This document shows, piece by piece, positions 1 to 7,081 of a stretch of DNA of 7,119 bases. The stretch is taken from positions 30,157 to 37,275 of the forward strand of contig DJFR01000251.1 in the NCBI GenBank assembly GCA_002432545.1, given 5' to 3'. Source of the DNA: Flammeovirgaceae bacterium UBA5867. GTDB taxonomy: Bacteria > Bacteroidota > Bacteroidia > Cytophagales > Cyclobacteriaceae. Within the stretch, counting starts at the first letter, position 1, and the number at the start of each line of letters is the position of its first letter. Below the pieces are notes generated by a model. It ran no database searches. It had not been told where the DNA came from and worked only from the letters and a program-made list of their open reading frames with translations. Made by a program: the position numbers and the translations under genes.

Positions 1-813
1 ATACTTTCTTCTTATAATACTATAGTATATGCGCAACGCATCATCACAGCCGGAAGCGCACTCACCGAAACAGTGTGTGCCCTGGGCGACTGCGATAAAA
101 TTATAGCGTCTGATCGCACAAGCCTGTATCCGGCACACATCCAGCAGTTGCCTTCCATTGGTTATCGCGGTGGTATAAATGCAGAGGGAATACTCAGCCT
201 CAAGCCAACACTGGTTATAGCAGAGAAAGATTATGTAGAAGATGCCGTGCTGCAACAACTTACTGCAAGCGGTGTAAAGCTGGTGATCATTGATCGCAAA
301 TATACTTTCAACGATACAAAGAAATTTATTGCGCAGATAGCCACAGCGTTGAACCGCGATGCTGAAGGAAAAAAACTGATCGCCAAAATTGAAGGCGAAC
401 TTGCTGAAGCTAACGCGATGCTGAAGAAAGCAACCTCGGTGCCGAAAGTAATAAGTATATACAACCGCGGTACATCTACCATAAGCGTAGCCGGTAAAAA
501 TACATTTGGCGAAATACTCTCATACGCTGGTGCCACCAGTGCCGTAAGCGATGTAGAAGGATATAAGCCATTGAATACGGAAGCATTGATTGCAGCAAAT
601 CCTGATTACCTGTTAATGGTATCGATGGGACTCGAGAGTCTGGGCGGTATAGACGGTGCTTTGAAAATTCCGGGCGTAGCACAAACTACTGCCGGTAAGA
701 AAAAGCAGATCGTTGCTATTGAAAGTTTAAAGCTCACCAACTTCGGTCCTCGTTTTGGTGAAGCGGTAAAAGAACTTGTCGTACTGATCCATCCAGAACT
801 TCGCGCGAAATAA
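1..813 (+). CDS. hmuT: Heme ABC transporter periplasmic heme-binding protein HmuT (5' end cut by window)
   Basis: This is the periplasmic heme carrier that delivers heme to the HmuUV importer. The frame is open from base 1, so the gene begins upstream. The GTG at 73 is an internal Val, because the conserved N-terminal strand (RIITAGSALTET) lies before it. The first visible residues (ending VYA, then QRIITAG) look like the end of a signal peptide with a type I cleavage site, so probably only about ten codons are missing. Family marks of the BtuF/FepB-like fold follow: the TSLYP segment, whose Tyr (nt 127-129) aligns with a heme-ligand Tyr of Yersinia HmuT, then AEGILSLKP, VAGKNTFGEIL and a C-terminal IHPEL. 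I could not place the second ligand (a His in Yersinia HmuT) with confidence. A Cys-x4-Cys pair occurs at nt 76-93. The stop is 5 bp before hmuU. The heme assignment rests mainly on the locus and on the TSxYP pattern. Confidence 0.93.
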   Translation: MLSSYNTIVYAQRIITAGSALTETVCALGDCDKIIASDRTSLYPAHIQQLPSIGYRGGINAEGILSLKPTLVIAEKDYVEDAVLQQLTASGVKLVIIDRKYTFNDTKKFIAQIATALNRDAEGKKLIAKIEGELAEANAMLKKATSVPKVISIYNRGTSTISVAGKNTFGEILSYAGATSAVSDVEGYKPLNTEALIAANPDYLLMVSMGLESLGGIDGALKIPGVAQTTAGKKKQIVAIESLKLTNFGPRFGEAVKELVVLIHPELRAK

Positions 814-818
814 TCTGT

Positions 819-1883
819 ATGAACCTGGCGCTTCCTATACGCGAATACCGCACCGCTATAATTCTGTCAGCACTCGGCATTGGTTTAGTGATTGCCGTGG
901 TGCTTTCGTTAACCATTGGTGCTGTCTCTATTCCGGTAGCAGATGTAGCGATTATTATGTTACAGAAGGTTGGCCTGTTTCAAAATATAGCGGTTGACAG
1001 TATGCATGAGGTTGTGCTGTCTACCATTCGGATACCGCGCATTATCATGACGATATTGATTGGTGCTGCGCTGGGCGTAAGTGGAGCGGCACTACAGGGT
1101 TTATTCAGAAATCCGTTGGTAGAACCAAGTCTCATCGGTGTTTCCGGTGGTTCTGCAGCAGCCGTGGTGTTAATGATTGTATTTGGTGGTGTTGTTATAC
1201 AGGCCGATGGATGGATGTATACTATACTACTGCCAGTGCTCGCGTTTGCCGGTGGTTTGACGGCTACATTTACAGTATTGCGTCTGAGTAATCAGACTGG
1301 TCGCACCAATATAGCAGTGCTGGTATTAACCGGTGTTGCTATCAATGCGCTGGCCGGTGCTGTTATAGGACTCGCTATATTTTATGCAGATGAGAATCAA
1401 TTAAGAACTTTCACTTTCTGGACCTTGGGCGATCTGGGTGGCGCATCGTGGGATAAACTCATGATTGCGTCACCTTTACTCATCCTCTCTTCGGTCGGAT
1501 TGATATTTTTTTCACCAACACTCAATGCACTTGCACTGGGCGAAGCAGAAGCCTATCACGTAGGGGTAGATGTAGAGTATACCAAGCGCATTGTTATATT
1601 CCTTTCAGCATTAGCCGTGGGCGTGAGTGTATCACTGGCGGGAATGATCGGATTTATAGGTCTCATCGTTCCTCATGTCATACGGGTCTCATTCTATGCC
1701 GACAACAGGTTAGTACTACCCGGTTCTATTATAGGAGGCGCATTGCTGCTGGTACTTTCTGATATAGTGGCGCGTACCGTTGTGAGTCCCTCTGAACTTC
1801 CTATCGGAGTTGTTACCGCGCTGATCGGTGCTCCCTTCTTCATCGGATTATTAATGAATGCCAAACGCAAAAACGAACTGTAA
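819..1883 (+). CDS. hmuU: Heme ABC transporter permease HmuU (FecCD/BtuC family)
   Basis: This inner-membrane permease forms the heme channel and, as a family rule, works as a homodimer with two HmuV subunits. The 354-residue length is usual for FecCD permeases, and the protein is hydrophobic throughout, with about nine to ten membrane segments beginning at residues 13-35. Conserved marks are the RIPR motif (71-74), SGAALQGLFRNPLVEP (RNPL at 97-100), and the cytoplasmic coupling region GEAEAYHVGVD followed by GFIGLIVPHVIR (Pro285-His286), which contacts the ATPase. It starts 5 bp after hmuT, and its stop overlaps the hmuV start (TAATG), indicating translational coupling. No Shine-Dalgarno sequence is seen, as usual in Bacteroidota. 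Sequence alone does not separate heme from siderophore or cobalamin permeases; the heme substrate is inferred from the neighbouring hemS-like and hmuY genes. Confidence 0.95.
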   Translation: MNLALPIREYRTAIILSALGIGLVIAVVLSLTIGAVSIPVADVAIIMLQKVGLFQNIAVDSMHEVVLSTIRIPRIIMTILIGAALGVSGAALQGLFRNPLVEPSLIGVSGGSAAAVVLMIVFGGVVIQADGWMYTILLPVLAFAGGLTATFTVLRLSNQTGRTNIAVLVLTGVAINALAGAVIGLAIFYADENQLRTFTFWTLGDLGGASWDKLMIASPLLILSSVGLIFFSPTLNALALGEAEAYHVGVDVEYTKRIVIFLSALAVGVSVSLAGMIGFIGLIVPHVIRVSFYADNRLVLPGSIIGGALLLVLSDIVARTVVSPSELPIGVVTALIGAPFFIGLLMNAKRKNEL

Positions 1884-2692
1884 TGTACCAGGCGAGTAAT
1901 ATATCCTTTCGGGTTCGCGACAAGATCATTCTTCGCGATATCAATCTGAATATTGAACCAGGCGCATTCACAGCGATAGTCGGTCCGAATGGTGCCGGTA
2001 AAAGTACGTTGCTCAAAGTGATGGCACACGAGCATACACACTATCATGGTGACGTTACGATCAACGGTAAGGCTGCACGCAGCTATAGTGCGAAGGAACT
2101 GGCATGGGTACGCGCAGTATTGCCGCAGACTACCACGGTTCAATTCACATTTACAGTTGAGCAGATCGTGATGCTGGGCAGGCATGGTCATAAAGCTACA
2201 CAGAAAGAAAATGCCGCTATACTTGAAGAAGTGATGACGCTCACGGGCACCGATCATTTCCGCGAACGCAATTACCTCACACTGTCAGGAGGAGAAAAGC
2301 AACGTGTGCAACTCGCACGTGTACTGGCACAGGTATGGGAAGAAACGGTTTATCCCCGCTATATATTGCTGGATGAACCTACCAGCAGTCTGGATATAGC
2401 GCAGCAACAACTCATCTTTAGTTTAGCCAAACAGGTATGCGAGCGGAACATTGGTGTAATGGCTATCATTCACGATCTGAACCAGGCCGTACAGTTTGCT
2501 GATCATTTATACTTTTTACGAGGTGGTAAAATAATAGCATTCGGAGGCGCGCAGCAGGTATTTACCAAATCGAACATTGAAGAAACGTTCTGTTGCCGGG
2601 TAAATGTATACCACGATCCCTGCAACAACTGTCCCTATATAATTCCGGAGCGAACGGTGCAACAGCCGCTGAGCATCAGTTCGAAAGTATGA
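1883..2692 (+). CDS. hmuV: Heme ABC transporter ATP-binding protein HmuV
   Basis: This cytoplasmic ATPase powers heme import through HmuU. All the catalytic elements are present: Walker A GPNGAGKST (34-42), Q-loop Gln82, signature LSGGE (134-138), Walker B YILLDEP (160-166), D-loop SSLD (168-171) and switch His197 (AIIHD). A functional ATPase is therefore expected. The length of 269 residues is normal for HmuV/FecE-type subunits. The ATG overlaps the hmuU stop by one base, so coupled translation is likely. The C-terminus is unusual: TFCCRVNVYHDPCNNCPYII puts Cys237, 238, 247 and 250 close together, including a CxxC, where the family usually has a Cys-free segment (from memory). This could be a metal, heme or redox site, or have no function. 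A 44-bp A/T-rich gap follows before the hemS-like gene. Confidence 0.96.
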   Translation: MYQASNISFRVRDKIILRDINLNIEPGAFTAIVGPNGAGKSTLLKVMAHEHTHYHGDVTINGKAARSYSAKELAWVRAVLPQTTTVQFTFTVEQIVMLGRHGHKATQKENAAILEEVMTLTGTDHFRERNYLTLSGGEKQRVQLARVLAQVWEETVYPRYILLDEPTSSLDIAQQQLIFSLAKQVCERNIGVMAIIHDLNQAVQFADHLYFLRGGKIIAFGGAQQVFTKSNIEETFCCRVNVYHDPCNNCPYIIPERTVQQPLSISSKV

Positions 2693-2710
2693 CTTACTCA
2701 AAAATATACC

Positions 2711-2736
2711 TATAAATACATATAAACATCTATAAA
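2711..2736 (+). promoter_or_regulatory. Phased TATAAA triplet before the hemS-like start
   Basis: In the 44-bp gap after hmuV the hexamer TATAAA occurs at 2711, 2721 and 2731, exactly 10 bp apart, with the last copy touching the ATG at 2737. The gap has almost no G and no hairpin, so it is not a terminator. It could be an A/T-rich translation-initiation leader (Bacteroidota rely on such unstructured regions rather than on Shine-Dalgarno pairing) or a helically phased promoter or bending element. No Bacteroidota -7 box (TAnnTTTG) is present. The arrangement is seen directly; the function is a guess. Confidence 0.3.
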
Positions 2737-3813
2737 ATGAGCACGATAGTAGAAAGCAAATCGTCATCCTTACGCGAAGCCTGGAGAGGCATTCAACAAG
2801 CCAAGCCGGGTATCAGAATACGCGAAGCTGCCCGCGACCTCGGAGCAAGTGAAGCTGAACTGTTAGCGACAAAAATCGGAGAGGGTGTAATACGGTTACA
2901 AGGCCCGTGGACTGAATTGCTGAAGAGTTTCAAAACGCTCGGCAAAGTAATGTCGCTTACACGCAACGATGCCTGTATACTGGAACACAAAGGTCCATTT
3001 CAGGAAGTTGACATTATGGGAGAGGGCGCTCGTGCTATGGCAACGGTAATTGGTCCGGTTGAAACACGCGTGTTCTTTCATGCCTGGAGTTTTGCTTTTG
3101 CTGTTACTGAAGAAAAATCAGATCGTACACTCAAGAGTATACAAGTATTTGATAAAGCAGGAGAAGCAGTAACCAAGATATACCTGCAGGATAAAAGTGA
3201 TGAAGCCGCATACGAGAAACTGGTGGAAGCATTTCGTGCTGCAGATCAAAATCCGGAGCTTGATGTTGAGCCCTATGCTACAGAAGAATTGAATGGCCCG
3301 GAAAATCGCGAAGCATTTCTGAAGGAGTGGAGTGAACTGAAAGATACACATGATTTCTTCGGCATGCTGCGCAGACATAAAGTACATCGCTACCATGCGC
3401 TTGAACTTGCTGCCGGAAAATATACCTACCAGGTTGATGCGAAACTTACCCCGAAGCAGATATTGGACCGTGCATCGGCTACAAAATTACCGATCATGAT
3501 CTTCGCAGGTAATCGCGGTAATCTCCAGATACACCAGGGCAAAGTAAGAACGATACGTGTACTCGAACGCGGCCATGCCGGACCTGAGCAATGGCTAAAT
3601 GTACTCGACCCGGATTTCAACATGCACATGCGTATGGATGTTGTACACACTGCATGGGTTGTTCAGAAACCTACAACGGAGGGGCTGGTGACTTCTGTTG
3701 AACTCTTTGACAAAGGAAAAAACATGATCGCACAATTCTTCGGCTTGCGAAAACCAGGTATCCCGGAAAAAGAAGAGTGGAGAGAAGTCGTGAAGAATCT
3801 TCAGGCGCTTTAA
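2737..3813 (+). CDS. hmuS: Cytosolic hemin-degrading/heme-trafficking factor, HemS/ChuS/PhuS family
   Basis: This soluble cytoplasmic protein takes heme from the HmuUV importer. Family members act as heme chaperones (PhuS) or break the porphyrin ring to release iron (ChuS, HemS). The 358 residues match the usual length and show the internal duplication of the fold, with halves at about 20-165 and 195-350. Arg111 in VETRVFFHAW aligns with the heme-contacting Arg of Yersinia HemS (Arg102), and His205 in KDTHDFFGMLRRHKV with its proximal ligand (His196). The second half has IMIFAGNRG (GNRG 258-261), VHTAWVVQKPT and VTSVELFD, all family-conserved. Alignments are from memory. Both ligands are retained, so heme binding is expected. 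It is unrelated to P. gingivalis HmuS, which is CobN-like, so the symbol may mislead. Its stop lies 2 bp before the receptor start. Confidence 0.94.
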   Translation: MSTIVESKSSSLREAWRGIQQAKPGIRIREAARDLGASEAELLATKIGEGVIRLQGPWTELLKSFKTLGKVMSLTRNDACILEHKGPFQEVDIMGEGARAMATVIGPVETRVFFHAWSFAFAVTEEKSDRTLKSIQVFDKAGEAVTKIYLQDKSDEAAYEKLVEAFRAADQNPELDVEPYATEELNGPENREAFLKEWSELKDTHDFFGMLRRHKVHRYHALELAAGKYTYQVDAKLTPKQILDRASATKLPIMIFAGNRGNLQIHQGKVRTIRVLERGHAGPEQWLNVLDPDFNMHMRMDVVHTAWVVQKPTTEGLVTSVELFDKGKNMIAQFFGLRKPGIPEKEEWREVVKNLQAL

Positions 3814-3815
3814 AA

Positions 3816-5963
3816 ATGAAAACTGTCTATATACTTCGAAACGTGCTGCTATATATCTGCAGGCATTACTGCAACGCCAGGGCTATAGCAACAGGCATCT
3901 TGCTGATGGCGGGTATACATGTTCAGGCTCAGGATTCACTTACCATCAAACAACTGGCCGAGATTGTAGTCACGGCCACACGCAGTGAACGTGCCCTTGC
4001 AGAATTACCGGTACCCGTAACAGTAATCCAGCAGAAGCAGATTGCCAGCATGGGATCGCTGCGGTTGAATGATGTGCTGGGCGAACAAACTGGTCTTGCG
4101 ATAACAACCGATCACGGCACAGGAGTACAAATGCAGGGCTTTACATCAGACTATACATTGATCCTTGTAGATGGGGAACCTTTGATTGGCCGTACATCGG
4201 GCACGCTTGAACTCAATCGTATTGCTGTAGGTAATATAAAGCAGGTAGAGATCATGAAAGGGCCAAGTTCGAGTTTATACGGATCCGAAGCATTGGCCGG
4301 TGTGATCAATATAATCACAGATCGTCCGAATGGCGTGAACGCTACCTTGTCAGCACGCTATGGAACAAATGAGACATCGGATTTTTCAGCAACGCTGAAC
4401 TATCAGCAAAGCAAATTCGGCATCTATGCATTCCTGGATCGCTATAGCACGGATGGTTATGATTTGTCTCCGGAAACAGAAGGTAAAACCGTAAGTCCAT
4501 TCACCAATTATACCTATCAATCGCGCATCACCTACGACTTCAATGATCGCATGAAGTTCTCCCTGTCGGGAAGATATTTTACGGAGACACAAAAGAGTAT
4601 CACGGATATTGGCACAACCGATGCCCCGGTATTACTCAACGGTCGCGGTGATGTGGAAGACTGGAATGTAAACCCGGTATTGAGCTATAGCTTCTCCCAG
4701 AAGTTCAAAACAACGTTCAGGCTATACGGCTCGAAATATAGCACTACATCGCTGATGACGTACCAGGGCGATGGCTCTACCTACGATGATACGTATTTTG
4801 ATCAGACATTTACCCGCCCGGAGATACAAACAGAATATTTTCTGAACGCCAAAAATATCATCACGCTTGGTGTCGGAAGAATTTGGGAAAGCGTGGAAGC
4901 TACACGCTACGATGACAAAATGAAGTATCAGACCAACTATGCGTATGCGCAGTATGAGTGGCAGCCACTTTCAAAACTTAATATGCTAATCGGTGGTCGC
5001 TTTGATGATCATAGTGCTTATGGTTCTCAGTTCAGTCCTAAACTATCCGCACAATATGATGTGAACTCGTGGCTGGCTGTTCGCGGTTCATTTGGAGTTG
5101 GCTTTAAAGCACCGGACTTCCGCCAGCTATACCTGAACTTTACGAATGCAACGGTAGGCTATACCGTGCTGGGGTCCAACGAACTCGCGGCAGGTATAGC
5201 AAGACTTCAATCGGAAGGACAGATTGATGAGATACTGGTTGATCCGTCTTCGTTCGGAGAGATAAAAGCAGAAACATCGCGTGCTTATAATATAGGGCTG
5301 AAGCTTCAGCCATTCAAACGCACTTTTGTAAGCATCAATGTTTTCAGAAATGATGTAAAAGATCTGATCGATACCAAACCGGTAGCACGTAAAGTAAACC
5401 AGCAGTATGTATATAGCTATTATAATATAGCGAAGGTGTTTACGCAAGGTGTTGAGGCAGAAGCATCGCACATGCTTACCAATAACATCAGCCTTTCGTT
5501 AGGATATCAACTGTTGATAGCAAAAGATAAAGCCGTGATCGATCAGCTTAAAGCAGGGGAGATCTATGCGCGCGATCCAAAAACAAATATCACCCGCAGA
5601 GTAAAAGAGAGCGAGTATGGCGGTTTGTTCAATCGCTCACGCCACATGCTCAATGCCAAGGTATTCTATGAAGATATAGCAAACGGTTGGACTGCCAGCG
5701 TGCGTGCTATATATCGTGGTCGCTATGGTTTCTCCGATGCCAACAACAATGTTATTCTCGATGACAACAGCGAGTATGTAAACGGCTATGTGGTATGCAA
5801 TGTGTCGGCCGGTAAAACATTTATGAATGTTCTGAAAGCACAGGTTGGCTGCGATAACCTGTTCGACTATACCAATAATCAATATATACCATCCTTACCC
5901 GGCCGATTGTTGTGGGCCAGTGTGGCTGTAACACTCTCGGGAAAATCAAATCAGAAAAATTAA
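3816..5963 (+). CDS. hmuR: TonB-dependent heme receptor, HmuR-like
   Basis: This outer-membrane TonB-gated channel imports heme, probably handed over by the HmuY-like lipoprotein. I chose the ATG at 3816, 2 bp after the hemS-like stop; an in-frame ATG at 3777 would overlap that gene and put 13 polar residues before the signal peptide. The protein is 715 residues. Order: signal peptide with a long n-region and likely cleavage after VQA (38), a TonB-box-like EIVVTAT (49-55), a plug domain with MKGPSSSLYGSEALAGVINII (GPSSSLYG 149-156), then a 22-strand-type barrel to near the C-terminus, which ends with a short polar tail. There is no N-terminal carboxypeptidase-like domain, so it is not SusC-type. 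His100 in the plug (TDHGTGVQMQGF) and FKAP (430-433) recall heme receptors, but the NPNL/NPDL motif reads GSNEL (453-457) and no His lies between. Two Cys (661, 679) sit near the C-terminus. Confidence 0.93.
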   Translation: MKTVYILRNVLLYICRHYCNARAIATGILLMAGIHVQAQDSLTIKQLAEIVVTATRSERALAELPVPVTVIQQKQIASMGSLRLNDVLGEQTGLAITTDHGTGVQMQGFTSDYTLILVDGEPLIGRTSGTLELNRIAVGNIKQVEIMKGPSSSLYGSEALAGVINIITDRPNGVNATLSARYGTNETSDFSATLNYQQSKFGIYAFLDRYSTDGYDLSPETEGKTVSPFTNYTYQSRITYDFNDRMKFSLSGRYFTETQKSITDIGTTDAPVLLNGRGDVEDWNVNPVLSYSFSQKFKTTFRLYGSKYSTTSLMTYQGDGSTYDDTYFDQTFTRPEIQTEYFLNAKNIITLGVGRIWESVEATRYDDKMKYQTNYAYAQYEWQPLSKLNMLIGGRFDDHSAYGSQFSPKLSAQYDVNSWLAVRGSFGVGFKAPDFRQLYLNFTNATVGYTVLGSNELAAGIARLQSEGQIDEILVDPSSFGEIKAETSRAYNIGLKLQPFKRTFVSINVFRNDVKDLIDTKPVARKVNQQYVYSYYNIAKVFTQGVEAEASHMLTNNISLSLGYQLLIAKDKAVIDQLKAGEIYARDPKTNITRRVKESEYGGLFNRSRHMLNAKVFYEDIANGWTASVRAIYRGRYGFSDANNNVILDDNSEYVNGYVVCNVSAGKTFMNVLKAQVGCDNLFDYTNNQYIPSLPGRLLWASVAVTLSGKSNQKN

Positions 5964-6008
5964 TTTAATAACAATAATTACATGTTAAACATAAACCCTA
6001 TAGTAAAA

Positions 6009-6638
6009 ATGAAATACGTATTGAATGTAAAAGTTGCGCTTCTTCTCTTCGCTTTTGTAGCCGTAGTTGGATGTGATGATGACGATGAAAAAGAAACCGT
6101 AACGCTCGAAGCCACAACTACATCAGACCTGGATGCTGTAAGTACATCAAAATATACTTTGTTCAGCTTTAAGAACAATGCTGTAGTTGCCAACTCTGAC
6201 AGTGCTACTGCCAACTGGGATATAGCGTTCCGTGGTACAACTATTATTCTGAACAGCGGTGTAAGCGGTCCTGGCACGGCAGCTGGTCAAACAGTGTCTG
6301 GTATATTTGCCGAACTGGCAGAAGCTCCGACCACGGGCTATGCTTCCGATTCAGAAAGCGCTAAAGCAATTGTTGGCAGCAATGGATGGTATACCTATAC
6401 CGGTACAGCATCAACACCGAACCACGCTATACTTCCGATAGCTGGTAAAATACTGGTGATCAAAACAGCTGATAACAAGTATGTAAAAATGGAGATCATC
6501 AGCTACTACAAAGGTAATCCGGATACAACTACTTCTACTTTTGCAGATCTGAACACACGTCCTGCATCACGTTATTATACATTCCGTTTTATCTATCAGC
6601 CGGACGGTACAACCAACTTCGCGACTACCCAGAAATAG
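6009..6638 (+). CDS. hmuY: HmuY-family heme-binding surface lipoprotein
   Basis: This is a hemophore-like lipoprotein that binds heme at the cell surface and feeds the adjacent TonB receptor, as HmuY does with HmuR in P. gingivalis. With the ATG at 6009 it is 209 residues. The signal peptide (Lys2, Lys8, hydrophobic 9-20) ends in a lipobox AVVGC with Cys22. An in-frame ATG at 5982 adds nine residues and cannot be excluded. The run DDDDEKE just after Cys22 resembles the acidic lipoprotein export signal of Bacteroidota, so surface exposure is likely. HmuY-fold marks are NWDIAFRG (Trp70), LNSGVSGPG, NGWYTYTG, ILPIAGKILVIKTADNKYVKMEI, and RYYTFRFIYQPDGTTNF at the end. His139 (TPNHAILP) is the only His, so the two-His ligation of P. 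gingivalis HmuY cannot operate within one chain. Confidence 0.9.
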   Translation: MKYVLNVKVALLLFAFVAVVGCDDDDEKETVTLEATTTSDLDAVSTSKYTLFSFKNNAVVANSDSATANWDIAFRGTTIILNSGVSGPGTAAGQTVSGIFAELAEAPTTGYASDSESAKAIVGSNGWYTYTGTASTPNHAILPIAGKILVIKTADNKYVKMEIISYYKGNPDTTTSTFADLNTRPASRYYTFRFIYQPDGTTNFATTQK

Positions 6639-6706
6639 GTATATATAGTTAGACTAAAAAGAAGACCCTCTCAATAAATAGTTATAGTAATCAATATAGA
6701 TATGTA

Positions 6707-7081
6707 ATGATGCACCAAAGATCAAACCTGGAAATAATCGCAGAGTCACTCAACGGTTATGTGAGTCGCTGTCTGTGTTGTCATGAATATAACATCGGTT
6801 ATAAAAATGTGTTGCTCGTTTTCGATGAAGATGCCATGGTGCGTTTTTTTGAATGGGTTATCGCCAACCGTCAGTCGCTTGAAAATTTTCATCCGCTGCC
6901 ACACGGGCGCAACCGGATATTCTCCAGTCCGCACAGCAACCTCTTTCTCGTGTATAGCGATGAGGAGATTGAAGACCTGGCGGATTTATTCGCAGAGGTG
7001 CAGATTGTACTGGAGGCGAGAAGACTGGTGAACTGTGAGAAGGGCAATGCGCAGGATCAGGCGTGTGGGTTTGATTGTTAG
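6707..7081 (+). CDS. Small Cys-rich protein of unknown function (CxCCH motif)
   Basis: The function is unknown. This 124-residue protein starts 68 bp after hmuY on the same strand with no terminator visible between, so it is probably the last gene of the operon. ATGATG offers two adjacent starts (6707, 6710). It has no signal peptide or membrane segment, so it should be cytosolic. Near the N-terminus NGYVSRCLCCHEYNIGY places Cys22, Cys24, Cys25 and His26 together. The middle is mixed alpha/beta (NVLLVFDEDAMVRFFEWV, then FLVYSDEEIEDLADLFAEVQIVLEARRLV), and the tail holds Cys110, Cys120 and Cys124 (ACGFDC). The layout of a CxxC-type strand start, a short helix and a late EEIEDL helix resembles a small Bacteroidota-only family that I recall as DUF6686; that name is from memory and unverified. 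Binding of iron, heme or another metal is a guess from the Cys/His cluster and the neighbours. Confidence 0.8.
   Translation: MMHQRSNLEIIAESLNGYVSRCLCCHEYNIGYKNVLLVFDEDAMVRFFEWVIANRQSLENFHPLPHGRNRIFSSPHSNLFLVYSDEEIEDLADLFAEVQIVLEARRLVNCEKGNAQDQACGFDC

Noticed and set aside
73..75. GTG as the start codon of hmuT
   Set aside because: The frame is open to base 1, and the residues before it include the conserved first strand of the binding protein and a signal-peptide end, so the real start is upstream of the window.
1694..2257. Long 187-codon open frame on the minus strand across the hmuU-hmuV junction
   Set aside because: It lies antisense to two well-supported genes with intact family motifs. 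Its translation has no recognisable domain and is rich in Cys, His and Ser, as expected of a shadow frame.
3777..3815. ATG at 3777 as the receptor start
   Set aside because: It would overlap the hemS-like gene by 37 bp and put a charged, polar stretch ahead of the signal peptide. ATG 3816 sits directly after the previous stop and gives a signal peptide beginning MKTVYIL.
6639..6706. Terminator or promoter between hmuY and the small Cys protein
   Set aside because: The 68 bp are A/T-rich with no stable stem followed by T residues and no TAnnTTTG -7 box, so neither can be supported.
105..6962. Frequent TATAGC hexamers throughout the genes
   Set aside because: They arise mainly in frame as an ATA (Ile) codon followed by GCN (Ala) or similar, so they reflect codon preference rather than a binding site.
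6783..7031. 82-codon plus-strand frame inside the last gene
   Set aside because: It is a shifted frame within the 124-residue protein. The main frame resembles a known small-protein family and has the better composition and start context.
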